Counted from the stretch's first letter, positions 55,848 through 64,000 are shown. The stretch: DNA of 64,000 nt from Acuticoccus sp. I52.16.1 (GCF_022865125.1 NZ_CP094828.1:1054001-1118000), one strand, 5' to 3'. Notes: generated by a model not told the origin, from the letters alone. A program made the numbers and translations.

Positions 55848-57038
55848 TCACGCCGACTGCACCTTGGACCACCAGTCCTGATAGGCGCGGATCTCGGTCG
55901 GGAACACGTTCTGCCACGAGTTGCCGGGGACGGCGTAACGCGCCTGCTGCCGCTCGCGGCGCTCGGCGATGACGGCTTTCATCTCCTCGGAGAAGTCGGG
56001 CGAGGAGTCGATATAGTCCATCACGCCGGTCATCTGCGGCTGGTAGCCGTAGGTGGCGATGATGCGCGCGCCGAACCACGGGTCGAGGTAGAGGTTCATC
56101 AGCTTGTAGAACGCCTCGGCCTGGCCGCGCTCGTCACCGCCGTTGGTGAGCATCCAGATGTTGTTCCAGGTCTGGTGCCCCTCCTTCATGGTGCCGTAGC
56201 GGATGTCCTTGCCGGCCTTCTTGGCGGCGACGATCTGCACCGGTTCCCAGCAGGACTGCAACAGCACCTCGCCCGACGACAGAAGGTCGACACCGTTCTG
56301 GAAGCCGTCCCAGAAGGTGCGGAACTGGCCCTCCTGCTTCTTGGTGATGAGGAACTCGGCGACGCCCGCGACCTCGTCGGCGGTCATGTCGGAGGGGTCG
56401 GCGATGTCGAGCTGGCCGGACTGCTTCAGGTAGATCGCGGTGTTGGTGAAGGTGGGGCCGAAGTCGTTCTGAAGCGCCACGCGGCCTTTGAACTCCGGCG
56501 CGAAGCACGCCTCCCAGCTCGTCAGCTCCTCACCCACCTCCTCGAAGTCGAAGGCGAGGGAATCGGCGTTGGAGATGTAGGGGATGGCGTAGATCGTGTC
56601 GTCGTAGCGGATGGTGGACGCGGCGTCGCCGCCGTCCTTGTAGGCGTCGATGATGTTGGCGAAGTTGGGGATTTGCGCGGTGTCGAGCGCGGTGATGGCA
56701 CTTTGCGAGGCGAGCGCATCCTCCATGCCGCCGCCGTTGTCGGTGATGGCGTCGTAGAGGTCGTTGCCGTCACCGACGACGAACTTCTGGATCGCCTGGT
56801 CGGCGCTGCCGGACTTGGCGTTGTAGACGATGTCGATCCCGGCCTGGGCGCCCATGTCGCCCCAGTCCTTGCCGCCGGTGCCGGGCTCGGCGCCGACCTT
56901 GGCCACGCCGATGGTCCAGATCCTGAGCGGGTCGGCGGCGAATGCGCGCGATAGCCCCAGAGAGCTCGTGGCACCGACGAGGCCGGCCGCGCCGACGGAT
57001 TTCAAGAGAAATCTGCGCGTGAAGTCCATCTGATCCAT
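55848..57038 (-). CDS. Periplasmic substrate-binding protein of a polyamine/opine-type ABC importer, Tat signal
   Basis: A 396-residue binding protein. The N-terminus carries a twin-arginine signal (TRRFLLKS, residues 7-14) with core VGAAGLVGATSSLGL and a probable cleavage after AFA. The mature part follows cluster D (PotD-like) proteins: ADPLRIWTIGVAKV at the start and NIWMLTNGG, FYKLMNLYLDP further on. Tat export of a soluble binding protein suggests folding or cofactor binding in the cytoplasm. AGGGA lies 7 nt before ATG 57038. It is the first gene of the importer operon, preceded by two perfect palindromes. Confidence 0.9.
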   Translation of the reverse strand: MDQMDFTRRFLLKSVGAAGLVGATSSLGLSRAFAADPLRIWTIGVAKVGAEPGTGGKDWGDMGAQAGIDIVYNAKSGSADQAIQKFVVGDGNDLYDAITDNGGGMEDALASQSAITALDTAQIPNFANIIDAYKDGGDAASTIRYDDTIYAIPYISNADSLAFDFEEVGEELTSWEACFAPEFKGRVALQNDFGPTFTNTAIYLKQSGQLDIADPSDMTADEVAGVAEFLITKKQEGQFRTFWDGFQNGVDLLSSGEVLLQSCWEPVQIVAAKKAGKDIRYGTMKEGHQTWNNIWMLTNGGDERGQAEAFYKLMNLYLDPWFGARIIATYGYQPQMTGVMDYIDSSPDFSEEMKAVIAERRERQQARYAVPGNSWQNVFPTEIRAYQDWWSKVQSA

Positions 57039-57125
57039 GTCTCTCTTTCCCTCACATCTGCGGCGCTATGAATTCATTCGGCCACCGTTTGCCGAGCCCG
57101 AGGCCGCAGGGCCCGGTTTCAGCAA

Positions 57126-57153
57126 TTGGCATGCCAAATGATGCCGCGGCATC
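57126..57153 (-). promoter_or_regulatory. Two adjacent perfect palindromes upstream of the importer operon
   Basis: TTGGCATGCCAA (57126-57137) and GATGCCGCGGCATC (57140-57153) are both perfect palindromes, separated by 2 bp, about 90 bp upstream of the binding protein start. The first has the form used by many GntR/FadR-type regulators; no regulator gene is adjacent. Confidence 0.65.
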
Positions 57154-57298
57154 TGCCCCCCGACAATACCGACGCCTCCCCTCCCCTGATCGGCGCGCGG
57201 CGGCATATCCGCCATGCCGCGCCGTGACGATCGGCAGTCGCGGCGCGGCCGGAGATGGCGGCGGTGCGGTGGGTCGGGCCGCCGTGTCGGATCGGCGC

Positions 57299-58519
57299 TC
57301 AGCCGGCGCGGCTCCGGCGCAGGGCGCGGGCAAGCGCGACGAGTTCGGCGCGGTCCGGCGCGGGCGCGGCGCGGGCGAAAAGCGCCCGATCGACCCGTTC
57401 CAGCGCGAAGGTCTCCGCCGGCGGGCGGGCACGCAGGAGCGTTGCGGCGTTGCTCCGGAAGGCGGCGAGGTCGCCGGCCCGCGCCGCGCGCATCAACGCC
57501 CGCTCCCGGCGCGTCGGCACCACGCGCGCCACGCGGCGGCGCAGTTCGTCCGTCGTCGCCAGCCGCACGCCGGAGAGTGCGGCGCCGAGGACCAGCGCCA
57601 CGCCTAGCACCCCCGCCACGACCACCGCCCAGCCGCGGCCGAAGCCGTCGCGCCACGCCTCCACGCGGTTCTCGCCGAAGCCCAGCACCGCGATCGGCGT
57701 GGCGGGGAGCGTCACGGCGTGCACCTCGCGGTCCAACGTGTCGAAGAACGGGATCTCCACCTGCGGCAGCACGCCCGGCTCGCCCGTCTTGGGCTGGAAG
57801 GTCCACTCCCAGGTCACGGTGCTGATCGGCCCGCCCCAGGTCAGCTCCGTCGTGCGTTCCTCGGCGCCGACGAAGGTGATGAGCCACGGCTCGCGCATCG
57901 GCGGCTGCGGCGGGAGCATCTCCGCCGTCGCCCCCAGCACCCACAGCGTCACCCGCCGCGTCACCGTCGCGCCCGGCTCGAGCTGGCCCGGCCCCTTGTC
58001 CCACCGGTCCGACAGCTCGATCATCTTCGCCGGCAGCCACCAGGCTCCGTCGGACGCGAGCGCCCCCTCGACCTCGACTGTCAGGGCCTCGGAGCGGATC
58101 TCTGTGACGCTGCGCCCGCCCTCCGGGTCGGCGATGGTGAGGACGTCGCGCACGGGCTGGATGGTGAGGCTGCCGGCCCGGCGCGGGAAGAAGGCGAGGC
58201 GCCGCTCCATGATGCGCACCTGCCGGCCGTCGACCCGTTCGGCGCGCCAGGCGTCGCGCGTGAGCTGCATCCAGTCGAACCCCGGCATGCGAGGGATCTC
58301 GATCTCGTAGCGGGCGATGGCGACGTCGTCCTCGAAGGTGCCGCGCAGGGTGGCGAGGATCATCTCCCGCTCGCGCGGTGGCGCGGTGAGCGGATCGAGC
58401 ACGATCTCGAGCGAGGCCTCGCGGGGGGTCAGCGGGCGCGCCACCGCCGGGCCGGCCAGCGCCGCCAGCGCCGCCAGCACGGCGACCAGGACCGCCGCGA
58501 GGAGCCGCCGCACTACCAT
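57299..58519 (-). CDS. BatD-like membrane protein (second MoxR system)
   Basis: A 406-residue protein with an N-terminal signal or anchor (VRRLLAAVLVAVLAALAALAG), a large beta-rich periplasmic region and one transmembrane helix near residue 305 (GWAVVVAGVLGVALVLGAAL), then about 80 cytoplasmic residues. This layout and position (last in a MoxR-DUF58-vWA operon) match BatD/oxygen-tolerance proteins. The start overlaps the end of the TPR protein gene by 7 bp. BatD interacts with BatA/BatB vWA proteins in other bacteria; the target process is unknown. It is the end of the operon. Confidence 0.85.
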   Translation of the reverse strand: MVVRRLLAAVLVAVLAALAALAGPAVARPLTPREASLEIVLDPLTAPPREREMILATLRGTFEDDVAIARYEIEIPRMPGFDWMQLTRDAWRAERVDGRQVRIMERRLAFFPRRAGSLTIQPVRDVLTIADPEGGRSVTEIRSEALTVEVEGALASDGAWWLPAKMIELSDRWDKGPGQLEPGATVTRRVTLWVLGATAEMLPPQPPMREPWLITFVGAEERTTELTWGGPISTVTWEWTFQPKTGEPGVLPQVEIPFFDTLDREVHAVTLPATPIAVLGFGENRVEAWRDGFGRGWAVVVAGVLGVALVLGAALSGVRLATTDELRRRVARVVPTRRERALMRAARAGDLAAFRSNAATLLRARPPAETFALERVDRALFARAAPAPDRAELVALARALRRSRAG

Positions 58520-59160
58520 GGCGTGGCCTCCGCCGGCGCCGGAAGACCCGCCGCGCGGCGCCGATCATATTCGGCGACGAGGCGCTTGCGCAGATACTCG
58601 CCGGGCGCGTCCTCCAGCGTGTCGAGCCAATCCTCGGTCGCCGTCAGCGTGCGGGCGTCGACCGCCTTGCGGATATCGGTGTTGGCGACGACCGGCACGT
58701 GCGGATTGTCCGGATCGAACGCCGCCGCGGCGACGCCCTGCTCTTCGAGATGCGTGCGGATGCGGCCGCGGCCGGTCGCCTCGCCCATCGTCGGCGGCAC
58801 CAGCGCCGCGACGATCTCGCGGTTGTGCCGCGCGTCGGCGTCGAACCGGTTGGCGAAGAGGACGGCGTCGAAATAGGCGGCGGAGAGGGCATAGTCGCCC
58901 GTGGCCGCGAGGCTGTTGCCGCGATTGTAGGTCACCCGCCGACCGATGCCGCGGAAGGTCTCGTCCGCCTCGGCGTAACGGCCGAGGTCGTAGAGGGCGG
59001 CGCCCCGCACGGCCGGATCGCCGAGCCAGGGCAAGGCGAGACCCGGATAGCCGGCGAGGTAGGCGAGCCGGGCGAAGGCCGCCGGCCCCGCCGCCAGCGC
59101 AGCCACCACGGCGAGCGCCGCCATCGCGGCGAGCGGACGGGCCCGCAGCCAGCCGATCAT
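58513..59160 (-). CDS. TPR-containing protein of the second MoxR system (BatE/BatC-like)
   Basis: A 215-residue protein with an N-terminal hydrophobic segment (LAAMAALAVVAALAAGPAAFA) and TPR-like helix pairs (AALYDLGRYAEADETFRGIG, NSLAATGDYALSAAYFDAVL). Proteins like this follow the vWA genes of Bat operons as BatC/BatE and are thought to bind BatB. ATG 59160 overlaps the vWA stop (ATGA), and the end overlaps the BatD gene by 7 bp. It probably stands in the periplasm, membrane-anchored. Confidence 0.82.
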   Translation of the reverse strand: MIGWLRARPLAAMAALAVVAALAAGPAAFARLAYLAGYPGLALPWLGDPAVRGAALYDLGRYAEADETFRGIGRRVTYNRGNSLAATGDYALSAAYFDAVLFANRFDADARHNREIVAALVPPTMGEATGRGRIRTHLEEQGVAAAAFDPDNPHVPVVANTDIRKAVDARTLTATEDWLDTLEDAPGEYLRKRLVAEYDRRRAAGLPAPAEATPW

Positions 59161-60077
59161 CGTGCCCTCCGGAAGACGAGCAGCGCCGGGAAGAGCGAAA
59201 GGAGCAGCAACGCGCGGCCGTGATCGTCGTACATCAGGGCGGCGATGTCGCGCGGGACGGTCGTCGTGACGGCGGCGGCGAGATCGTCGGCGAGGCGCTG
59301 GGCGCCGGCGAGGTCGGTCGCGGTCCCGCCTCCGGCGGCGGCGAGCCGGGCCAGCGCCTCCGGCTGCGGCCGGGGCATGGCGTAGGCGGTTTCCTCCGGC
59401 GCCACGAAGATCGCCGACACCACGACCCCGGACGCGGCGAGCGTCTCCACCGCGGCCAGAGCCTGCGGGCCGATGCCGCCGCCGTCGGAGATCAGCACCA
59501 CGTCGCGCCGCTGCGCGCCCTCGGTCGGCAGGATCTCGGCGGCGAGGGCGAGCGCGCGGTCGGGGCGGCTGCCGGCGTCGGGCATCGTGTCGGGTCCGAG
59601 CGCGGCGACGAGTGTCTCCAGCAGCTCCGGATCGTCGGCCGGGGCGCTGGCGAGATAGGCATCGCCCGCGAACAACACCAGCGCCGCCGGCCGGGCGGCC
59701 GAGGCGAGGAGCCGCGCCGTCACCGCCCGCGCCCGGTCGAGCGCCCCGCCCTCGGTCATCGAGCGGGACATGTCGACCGCGACGACCATCGTGTCGAGGC
59801 TGCGCAGCGCCGGCGCGGTCTCGCTCTTGGTGGCGGGCCCGCTGAGCGCCAGCGCGGCGATGGCGGCGGCGAGCGCCAGTGAAAGGATGCGCCGGTCGCG
59901 CCCGGCCGCCCGCACGAACCCCACCGCCGCCAGATGGGCGGCGAGGCGCGGGTCGATGAGGCTCGCCCACTCCGCGCGCCGCTCCCGCCGTGCCGCCAGC
60001 GCCGCCACGGCCGCGATCACCGGCAGCGCGGCGAGCCACCATGGCCGCATGAGGGTGAGGCCGGCGATCTCGATCAT
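59157..60077 (-). CDS. Membrane vWA-domain protein (BatB-like)
   Basis: A 306-residue protein. Two N-terminal helices (LMRPWWLAALPVIAAVAALAA, RILSLALAAAIAALALSGPA) precede the vWA domain with intact MIDAS VVAVDMSRSM (DxSxS). DVVLISDGGGIG supplies a further metal-site residue. A C-terminal helix (ALLLLSLFPALLVF) anchors it again. This is the BatB arrangement. ATG 60077 lies 49 bp after the first vWA gene; the stop overlaps the TPR start. Confidence 0.88.
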   Translation of the reverse strand: MIEIAGLTLMRPWWLAALPVIAAVAALAARRERRAEWASLIDPRLAAHLAAVGFVRAAGRDRRILSLALAAAIAALALSGPATKSETAPALRSLDTMVVAVDMSRSMTEGGALDRARAVTARLLASAARPAALVLFAGDAYLASAPADDPELLETLVAALGPDTMPDAGSRPDRALALAAEILPTEGAQRRDVVLISDGGGIGPQALAAVETLAASGVVVSAIFVAPEETAYAMPRPQPEALARLAAAGGGTATDLAGAQRLADDLAAAVTTTVPRDIAALMYDDHGRALLLLSLFPALLVFRRAR

Positions 60078-60126
60078 CGCCGCCCGTCCGGATCGGGGTT
60101 CGGGGTGGTGGTGGGGGTCGCCCGCC

Positions 60127-61074
60127 TCACAGCAGCCGCCGCCCGGTCGCCACGATGACAAGTGCCAGCACCAGCGCCGCCCCTGCCGGCCAGGGCCAGT
60201 AGGCCTCCATGGTGCGGATCGGCGGCACGTCGCTCTGCGACGGCTCCAGCGTGTCCACCGCGGCGGCGACGGCGGCGAGTTCGTCGGTCGTGCGCACGCG
60301 GAACATCCGCCCCCCGCTCGCCGCCGCGACCGCTTCGAGGGTCGCGACGTCGAGCGCGTCGGCGCGGCCGACCTTGCCGATGGCACTGTCCGGCCCCAGC
60401 GCCACCGTATGGACGCGGATGCCGAGCCGCGCGGCGAGACGCCCCGCTTCCGCGGGGTCCACGGTGCCCGTGGTGTCGACCCCGTCCGACAGGAGGATCA
60501 CGACGCGGCTCCCGGCGGGTTCGCCCTCGAGGCGCTTCATCGCCAGGCCGAGCCCGTCGCTGATCGCGGTGGAGCGGCCCGAGACGCCGACCGTCAGCGT
60601 CTCGATGACGTGGGCGACGCTGGTGACGTCGTGCGTGAGGGGCGCGGCGACGTAGGCCCGGTCGCCGAACACGACGAGGCCGACGCGGTCCCCGGCCCGT
60701 CCTTCGACGAAACGCGCCGCCACCGCCTTCACCGCTTCGAGGCGCGAAACGCGGGTGCCGTCGAGCAGGAAGTCCTCCTTCTCCATGGAGCCCGACAGGT
60801 CGATCGCGAGGACGACGTCGCGGCCGGAGGCGGTGATCAGGTCGACGTTGGCGGGGCGCTGCGGACCGGCGAGCGCCAGGACCAGCAGGGCCCACACCAG
60901 CGCCGGAGCCCACAGGCCCACGCGCGGCGGCCCGTGCACCTCGCCCCCCATACGCCCGGCGAGCGCCGGCGGCAGGTAGGCCGCGGCCGCGGTCTCCGCC
61001 CGCGGCGGACGCAGCAGGTAGGCGAGCACCGGCAGCAGGAGGAGCGCGAAGGCCTCCGGGGCGGCGAAGCTCAT
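60127..61074 (-). CDS. Membrane vWA-domain protein (BatA-like)
   Basis: A 315-residue protein with the BatA layout: N-terminal helices (FALLLLPVLAYLL and, after PPRVG, LWAPALVWALLVLALAGPQ), a vWA domain with intact MIDAS VVLAIDLSGSM and the second motif ILLSDGVDTTG, and a C-terminal helix (PAGAALVLALVIVATG). TxxD-type residues (GRSTAISDGLGLA) complete the metal site. ATG 61074 overlaps the end of the DUF4381 gene by 4 bp. It is the main partner expected for the MoxR ATPase of this operon. Confidence 0.9.
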   Translation of the reverse strand: MSFAAPEAFALLLLPVLAYLLRPPRAETAAAAYLPPALAGRMGGEVHGPPRVGLWAPALVWALLVLALAGPQRPANVDLITASGRDVVLAIDLSGSMEKEDFLLDGTRVSRLEAVKAVAARFVEGRAGDRVGLVVFGDRAYVAAPLTHDVTSVAHVIETLTVGVSGRSTAISDGLGLAMKRLEGEPAGSRVVILLSDGVDTTGTVDPAEAGRLAARLGIRVHTVALGPDSAIGKVGRADALDVATLEAVAAASGGRMFRVRTTDELAAVAAAVDTLEPSQSDVPPIRTMEAYWPWPAGAALVLALVIVATGRRLL

Positions 61075-61469
61075 GGCGCCGCCGTCCGCCGACGCGCCGC
61101 GCGCAGGATCGCGGCCTCGACCGCGGCGGCGAGCGCGGCCGGGTCGGCGGGCGCGCGCCGGGCGTAGAGCGCGGTGTCGAGATCGTCCGGCCGGGGCGCG
61201 CGGCGCTCGGGGTCGAGCCGGGCGAGCAGGTGGGCGAGGCCGAGGATGCGCGCTTCGGCCGGCGCCGCCCGCAGCGCCTCGATCTGCCGCTCTGCATCGG
61301 CGGCGGGATCCTCCCTGCGGGCGAGCAGGGGCCGGACGAGGGCGACGACGAGGATCGCGGCGGCGACGCCCAGCGCGAACGCGGCCAATGCATCGGCGAG
61401 GCCGAGGGTGGCATAGTCCGCCGGAAGGCGGATCGGCCGGAGCTGCGCGACCAGCGCATCGGCGTCCAT
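61071..61469 (-). CDS. DUF4381 family protein
   Basis: A 132-residue protein with the conserved N-terminal region RPIRLPADYATLGLADALAAF, one transmembrane helix (LADALAAFALGVAAAILVVALVRPLLA) and a short cytoplasmic helical domain. DUF4381 proteins sit between DUF58 and vWA genes in MoxR operons. Its ATG shares a base with the TGA of the DUF58 gene (TGATG) and its stop overlaps the next start by 4 bp. The function is unknown beyond this linkage. Confidence 0.82.
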   Translation of the reverse strand: MDADALVAQLRPIRLPADYATLGLADALAAFALGVAAAILVVALVRPLLARREDPAADAERQIEALRAAPAEARILGLAHLLARLDPERRAPRPDDLDTALYARRAPADPAALAAAVEAAILRAARRRTAAP

Positions 61470-62506
61470 CAGGCGATTTCCAGCGCGGCGAGGTCGTCGG
61501 CCCCGCCATCGGCGTGGGTGCCGATAGGGACGACCGTCGCCCCCAGGGCACGCAGCACGGCGACGCGGGCGTCGTCGGCGGCGGGGATGCGACCGTCGAG
61601 CACCAGCCCGTCGTCGCCATAGTAGGTGAGCCGGCGGGCGGGCGGGGCGGTCTCCAGCGCGTCACGCACCAGAAGCAGCACCAGGCGGCGGCGCCGGGCG
61701 ATCGAGCCGACCACCGCCTCGAACCCCTCCCCCGGCGTATCGAGCCCCGTGGCGCAGACGATCGCACCGCCCCGCGGCACCAGCCGGGCGGCCCGCTCGA
61801 GCACCGCGTGCAGCGGCTCCGGCGGCGCATGGCGCTGCGTGCGAGCCTCACCGAGCGGCGCGGCGGGCGCAGGGGACGAGTCGGACGGACGCGGGCGCGC
61901 GCCGAACGCGGCCAGCAAGGGGCCGAGCCCACCCCGAGCGGGGGCGGCGGTCGCGATCCGGGGCCCGCCCTCGGCGGCGGCCTGAGCCTCGGCGAGGGCG
62001 CGGGCGTGGCCGGCCTCCAGCGCGCCGGCGACCTGCATCATCGTACGTTCGCGCGGGCGCACGGCGATATGGTCGAGCCCCCCCTCACGCACCGCCAGCA
62101 GGCCGACCTTGCCGCCCGCGTCGATGATCCGCCACCCCAGCACCGCGAGGGCCGCCGCACCTGCCACCGAACGCAGCCGGCCCCGCGTCGCCCACAGCAT
62201 CGGCCGGCGGAAGTCGGCCACCAGGAGGGCGGCACGGTCGCGCTCTTCGTGGAAGGTGCGCACGTGCAGGCGGCCGGTGCGCGCGGTGGCGGCCGGGTCG
62301 GCATGGCGCAGATCATCGCCGTCGACGAAGTGGCGCACGTCGTGGATGTCGAGCCCGTGGCCGCGGCGGCGGCCGGCGAACCCGCCGGGCCGCAGCACGC
62401 TGGGGATCGCCATGCGCTGACGCGGAAGGGAGCCGTGGCGCAGCGCGACGAGATCGTCGAAGCGGACCTCGGTCGCGGGGGAGCCGGGCGACGCGGCGTG
62501 GCTCAT
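61469..62506 (-). CDS. DUF58 family protein (second MoxR system), MIDAS degenerate
   Basis: A 345-residue DUF58 protein. The family core LDIHDVRHFVDGDDLRHADPAATARTG is present; the vWA-like strand then reads LLVADFRRPMLW, so the MIDAS serines (DxSxS) are replaced by Arg and Pro. In the first MoxR system the DUF58 protein keeps DxTxS. I take ATG 62506; ATG 62545 is an alternative without a ribosome site. It lies 58 bp after the MoxR gene and overlaps the DUF4381 start by one base. Confidence 0.85.
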   Translation of the reverse strand: MSHAASPGSPATEVRFDDLVALRHGSLPRQRMAIPSVLRPGGFAGRRRGHGLDIHDVRHFVDGDDLRHADPAATARTGRLHVRTFHEERDRAALLVADFRRPMLWATRGRLRSVAGAAALAVLGWRIIDAGGKVGLLAVREGGLDHIAVRPRERTMMQVAGALEAGHARALAEAQAAAEGGPRIATAAPARGGLGPLLAAFGARPRPSDSSPAPAAPLGEARTQRHAPPEPLHAVLERAARLVPRGGAIVCATGLDTPGEGFEAVVGSIARRRRLVLLLVRDALETAPPARRLTYYGDDGLVLDGRIPAADDARVAVLRALGATVVPIGTHADGGADDLAALEIA

Positions 62507-62564
62507 GCCCCCGGCCCGCACCCCGACGGCGAACGGCGGGGCCATCGCGCAGCGCGGCTCGACC

Positions 62565-63554
62565 TCACAGCGGCCTCACCGCTTCGACCGCGGCGGCGAT
62601 CAGCCCGCGCGCCGTCTCGCCGTCCGCCGTCGCGCGCCAGGTCGGCACCAGACGGTGGGCGAGGATGTCCCCCGCCAGCGCGGCGACGTCCTCCGGCACC
62701 ACATAATCCCGCCCGCCCAGGAAGGCGCGCGCCCGCGCCGCGGCGGCCAGCGACAGCGACCCGCGCGGCGACACCGCATGGCCGACACGTTCGGCGATCG
62801 CCGCCACGCCGCCCGGCCGCGTCGCCACCACGAGGCGCACGATGTAATCCTTCACCGCCGGCGAAAGATGGACCTCGGCGACGGCCGCGCGCATCGCCTC
62901 CAGCGCGGCGTGCGTCACGTGCTCCTTCATCGGCGCCGGCCGGCCGAGCCCTTCCCCTTCGACGAGGTCGAGGATGGCGAGCTCGGTCGCCGCGTCCGGC
63001 AGGTCGACCATCACGTGGCACAGGAAGCGGTCGAGCTGCGCCTCGGGCAGCGGGAATGTGCCCTCGTGCTCGATCGAGTTCTGCGTGGCGACCACCATGA
63101 AGGGGTCGTCCAGCAGCCGCGTCGTGCCGCCGACGGTCACCTGCCCCTCGGCCATCGCCTCCAGGAGAGCCGACTGGACCTTGGGCGGCGCGCGGTTGAT
63201 CTCGTCCACCAGCACGAGATGATGGAAGACCGGGCCAGGCACGAATTCGGTCACGCCCCGCTCGGGCCGGAAGACCTGAATGCCGACCACGTCGCCCGGC
63301 ATCAGGTCCGGCGTCGCCTGGATGCGGGCGAACGTGCCCTCCACCCCGTCCGCGAGGCGCTTGACGGCGCGGGTCTTGGCGACCCCCGGCGGCCCCTCGA
63401 TCAGGATGTGGCCGCCGACCAGGAGCGCGATCACCAGCCGCTCGACCAACGCGCGGTGGCCGACGAGACCGGCCGTCATCGCCTCTACCAGAGCGGCGGC
63501 GGGCCGGTGCGCGGTGGCGATCCGGGAGGTGTCGTCGAGGGAGGTATCGGTCAT
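62565..63554 (-). CDS. MoxR-type AAA+ ATPase (second MoxR system)
   Basis: A 329-residue MoxR ATPase. Walker A is GPPGVAKT, Walker B is LVLVDEINRAPPKVQSALLEAM, sensor region is [24 protein letters not shown], and the lid domain ends PTWRATADGETARGLI. It differs clearly from the first MoxR (27990-29000), so this is a separate subfamily and not a recent duplication. I choose ATG 63554; the frame stays open upstream. It heads the operon to 57299. Confidence 0.92.
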   Translation of the reverse strand: MTDTSLDDTSRIATAHRPAAALVEAMTAGLVGHRALVERLVIALLVGGHILIEGPPGVAKTRAVKRLADGVEGTFARIQATPDLMPGDVVGIQVFRPERGVTEFVPGPVFHHLVLVDEINRAPPKVQSALLEAMAEGQVTVGGTTRLLDDPFMVVATQNSIEHEGTFPLPEAQLDRFLCHVMVDLPDAATELAILDLVEGEGLGRPAPMKEHVTHAALEAMRAAVAEVHLSPAVKDYIVRLVVATRPGGVAAIAERVGHAVSPRGSLSLAAAARARAFLGGRDYVVPEDVAALAGDILAHRLVPTWRATADGETARGLIAAAVEAVRPL

Positions 63555-63667
63555 GTCGCACTCGCTTGCCGGCGGCATCCGGCCGCACCCGAGTGTCCCG
63601 CCAGACGGCACGAAGGAAAAGGTGCCGAAGCACCGACCTTAGTGCCGGTGGTCGCCGTCGCGCCGGG

Positions 63668-64000
63668 TCAGAACTCGAGCGGCATCGCGTCCCGCACTTC
63701 CTTCATGACGAAGAATGTCCGCGTCTGGCGCACGCCGGGGAGCGCGATCAGCGTCTCGGCGTGCAACTTGTTGAAGTCGGTGATGTCGCGCACGCGGATC
63801 TTGAGAAAATAGTCGAAATCTCCGGCGACGAGGTGGCAGTCGATGACGAGGTCGAGGTCGCGGATGGCCGCCTCGAAGTCGGCGAAGCTCTGCGGCGTCG
63901 ACCTGTCGAGCACGACGCCGACCATGACGAGGGTCGCCCGGTTCACCTTCACCGGCGCGACGTGGGCGCGCACGGCCGCGATGAACCCGTCCGCGAACAG
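63668..64000 (-). CDS. Lrp/AsnC family regulator, C-terminal part (5' end outside the window)
   Basis: The frame is open to the window edge; 110 residues are visible. They form the Lrp/AsnC ligand-binding (RAM/ASNC_trans_reg) domain: FEAAIRDLDLVIDCHLVAGDFDYFLKIRVRD, then LPGVRQTRTFFVMKEV. The DNA-binding HTH domain lies beyond base 64000. The GDFDYFLKI strand is typical for amino-acid-responsive regulators. It lies 113 bp upstream of the second MoxR operon in the same direction; the target is unknown. Confidence 0.9.
   Translation of the reverse strand: MFADGFIAAVRAHVAPVKVNRATLVMVGVVLDRSTPQSFADFEAAIRDLDLVIDCHLVAGDFDYFLKIRVRDITDFNKLHAETLIALPGVRQTRTFFVMKEVRDAMPLEF

Noticed and set aside
62565-63554. 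Magnesium-chelatase subunit (BchI/ChlI)
   Set aside because: The Walker and EINRA regions are those of MoxR proteins, the length and partners (DUF58, vWA, TPR, BatD) fit a Bat operon, and no chlorophyll genes are near.

Overview
The window is a very GC-rich (about 70% by eye) chromosomal segment with short intergenic gaps and many 1-8 bp start/stop overlaps. It most likely comes from an alphaproteobacterium of the Hyphomicrobiales (Rhizobiales) type. The evidence is a GTTC-N7-GTTC LexA site in front of imuA-imuB-dnaE2, a complex I NDUFA12-type subunit, the rsmB/heparinase-like/purH order, and the cca / small membrane protein / Nudix / DUF1285 / MoxR neighbourhood. I see no rRNA, tRNA, CRISPR array, prophage or insertion sequence. 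The two end genes (MmgE/PrpD at the left, Lrp/AsnC at the right) are cut by the window.

Layout. 1-6.6 kb: MmgE/PrpD tail, a class I/II aminotransferase facing away from two polar amino-acid ABC permeases coupled to a Cys/Met-type PLP enzyme, a beta-hydroxyacid dehydrogenase, and a protein that looks like an intradiol dioxygenase stripped of its iron ligands. 6.7-9.4 kb: cupin, NDUFA12, CDF metal transporter, DUF502. 9.5-16 kb: the SOS mutasome imuA-imuB-dnaE2 behind a LexA-controlled promoter; DnaE2 carries a low-complexity insertion of about 185 residues near a catalytic aspartate. 16.2-27.8 kb: mostly housekeeping genes (HExxH protein, purH, heparinase-like, rsmB, htpX, GNAT, cca, Nudix, DUF1285), all on the minus strand. 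28-35 kb: first MoxR system (MoxR, DUF58, BatA/DUF4159 protein, large vWA/GATase-like membrane protein).

35-44 kb is accessory: a VOC protein whose 5' end is a 15-bp tandem repeat, a sulfotransferase coupled to a cytosolic beta-propeller-like protein, and, divergently, a secreted PHB-depolymerase-type esterase coupled to a second sulfotransferase-fold protein that has lost its PAPS-binding residues. An O-antigen-ligase-like polymerase and an SLC13 transporter follow. 43.9-57 kb is catabolic: RHH protein, glyoxalase I, a Tat-exported small subunit plus GMC dehydrogenase ending in a clear terminator, an SDR lacking the catalytic Lys, an alpha/beta hydrolase, an enoyl-CoA hydratase and CoA-transferase pair around a palindromic operator, and a five-gene polyamine/opine-type ABC importer plus amidase operon behind two back-to-back perfect palindromes. 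57.3-63.6 kb: second MoxR (Bat-type) operon, MoxR-DUF58-DUF4381-vWA-vWA-TPR-BatD.

The parts most worth follow-up are the sulfotransferase/pseudo-sulfotransferase/propeller locus, the DnaE2 insertion with its SOS promoter, the degenerate dioxygenase-fold protein, the palindrome-controlled amide import operon, and two complete MoxR-vWA machines about 22 kb apart.
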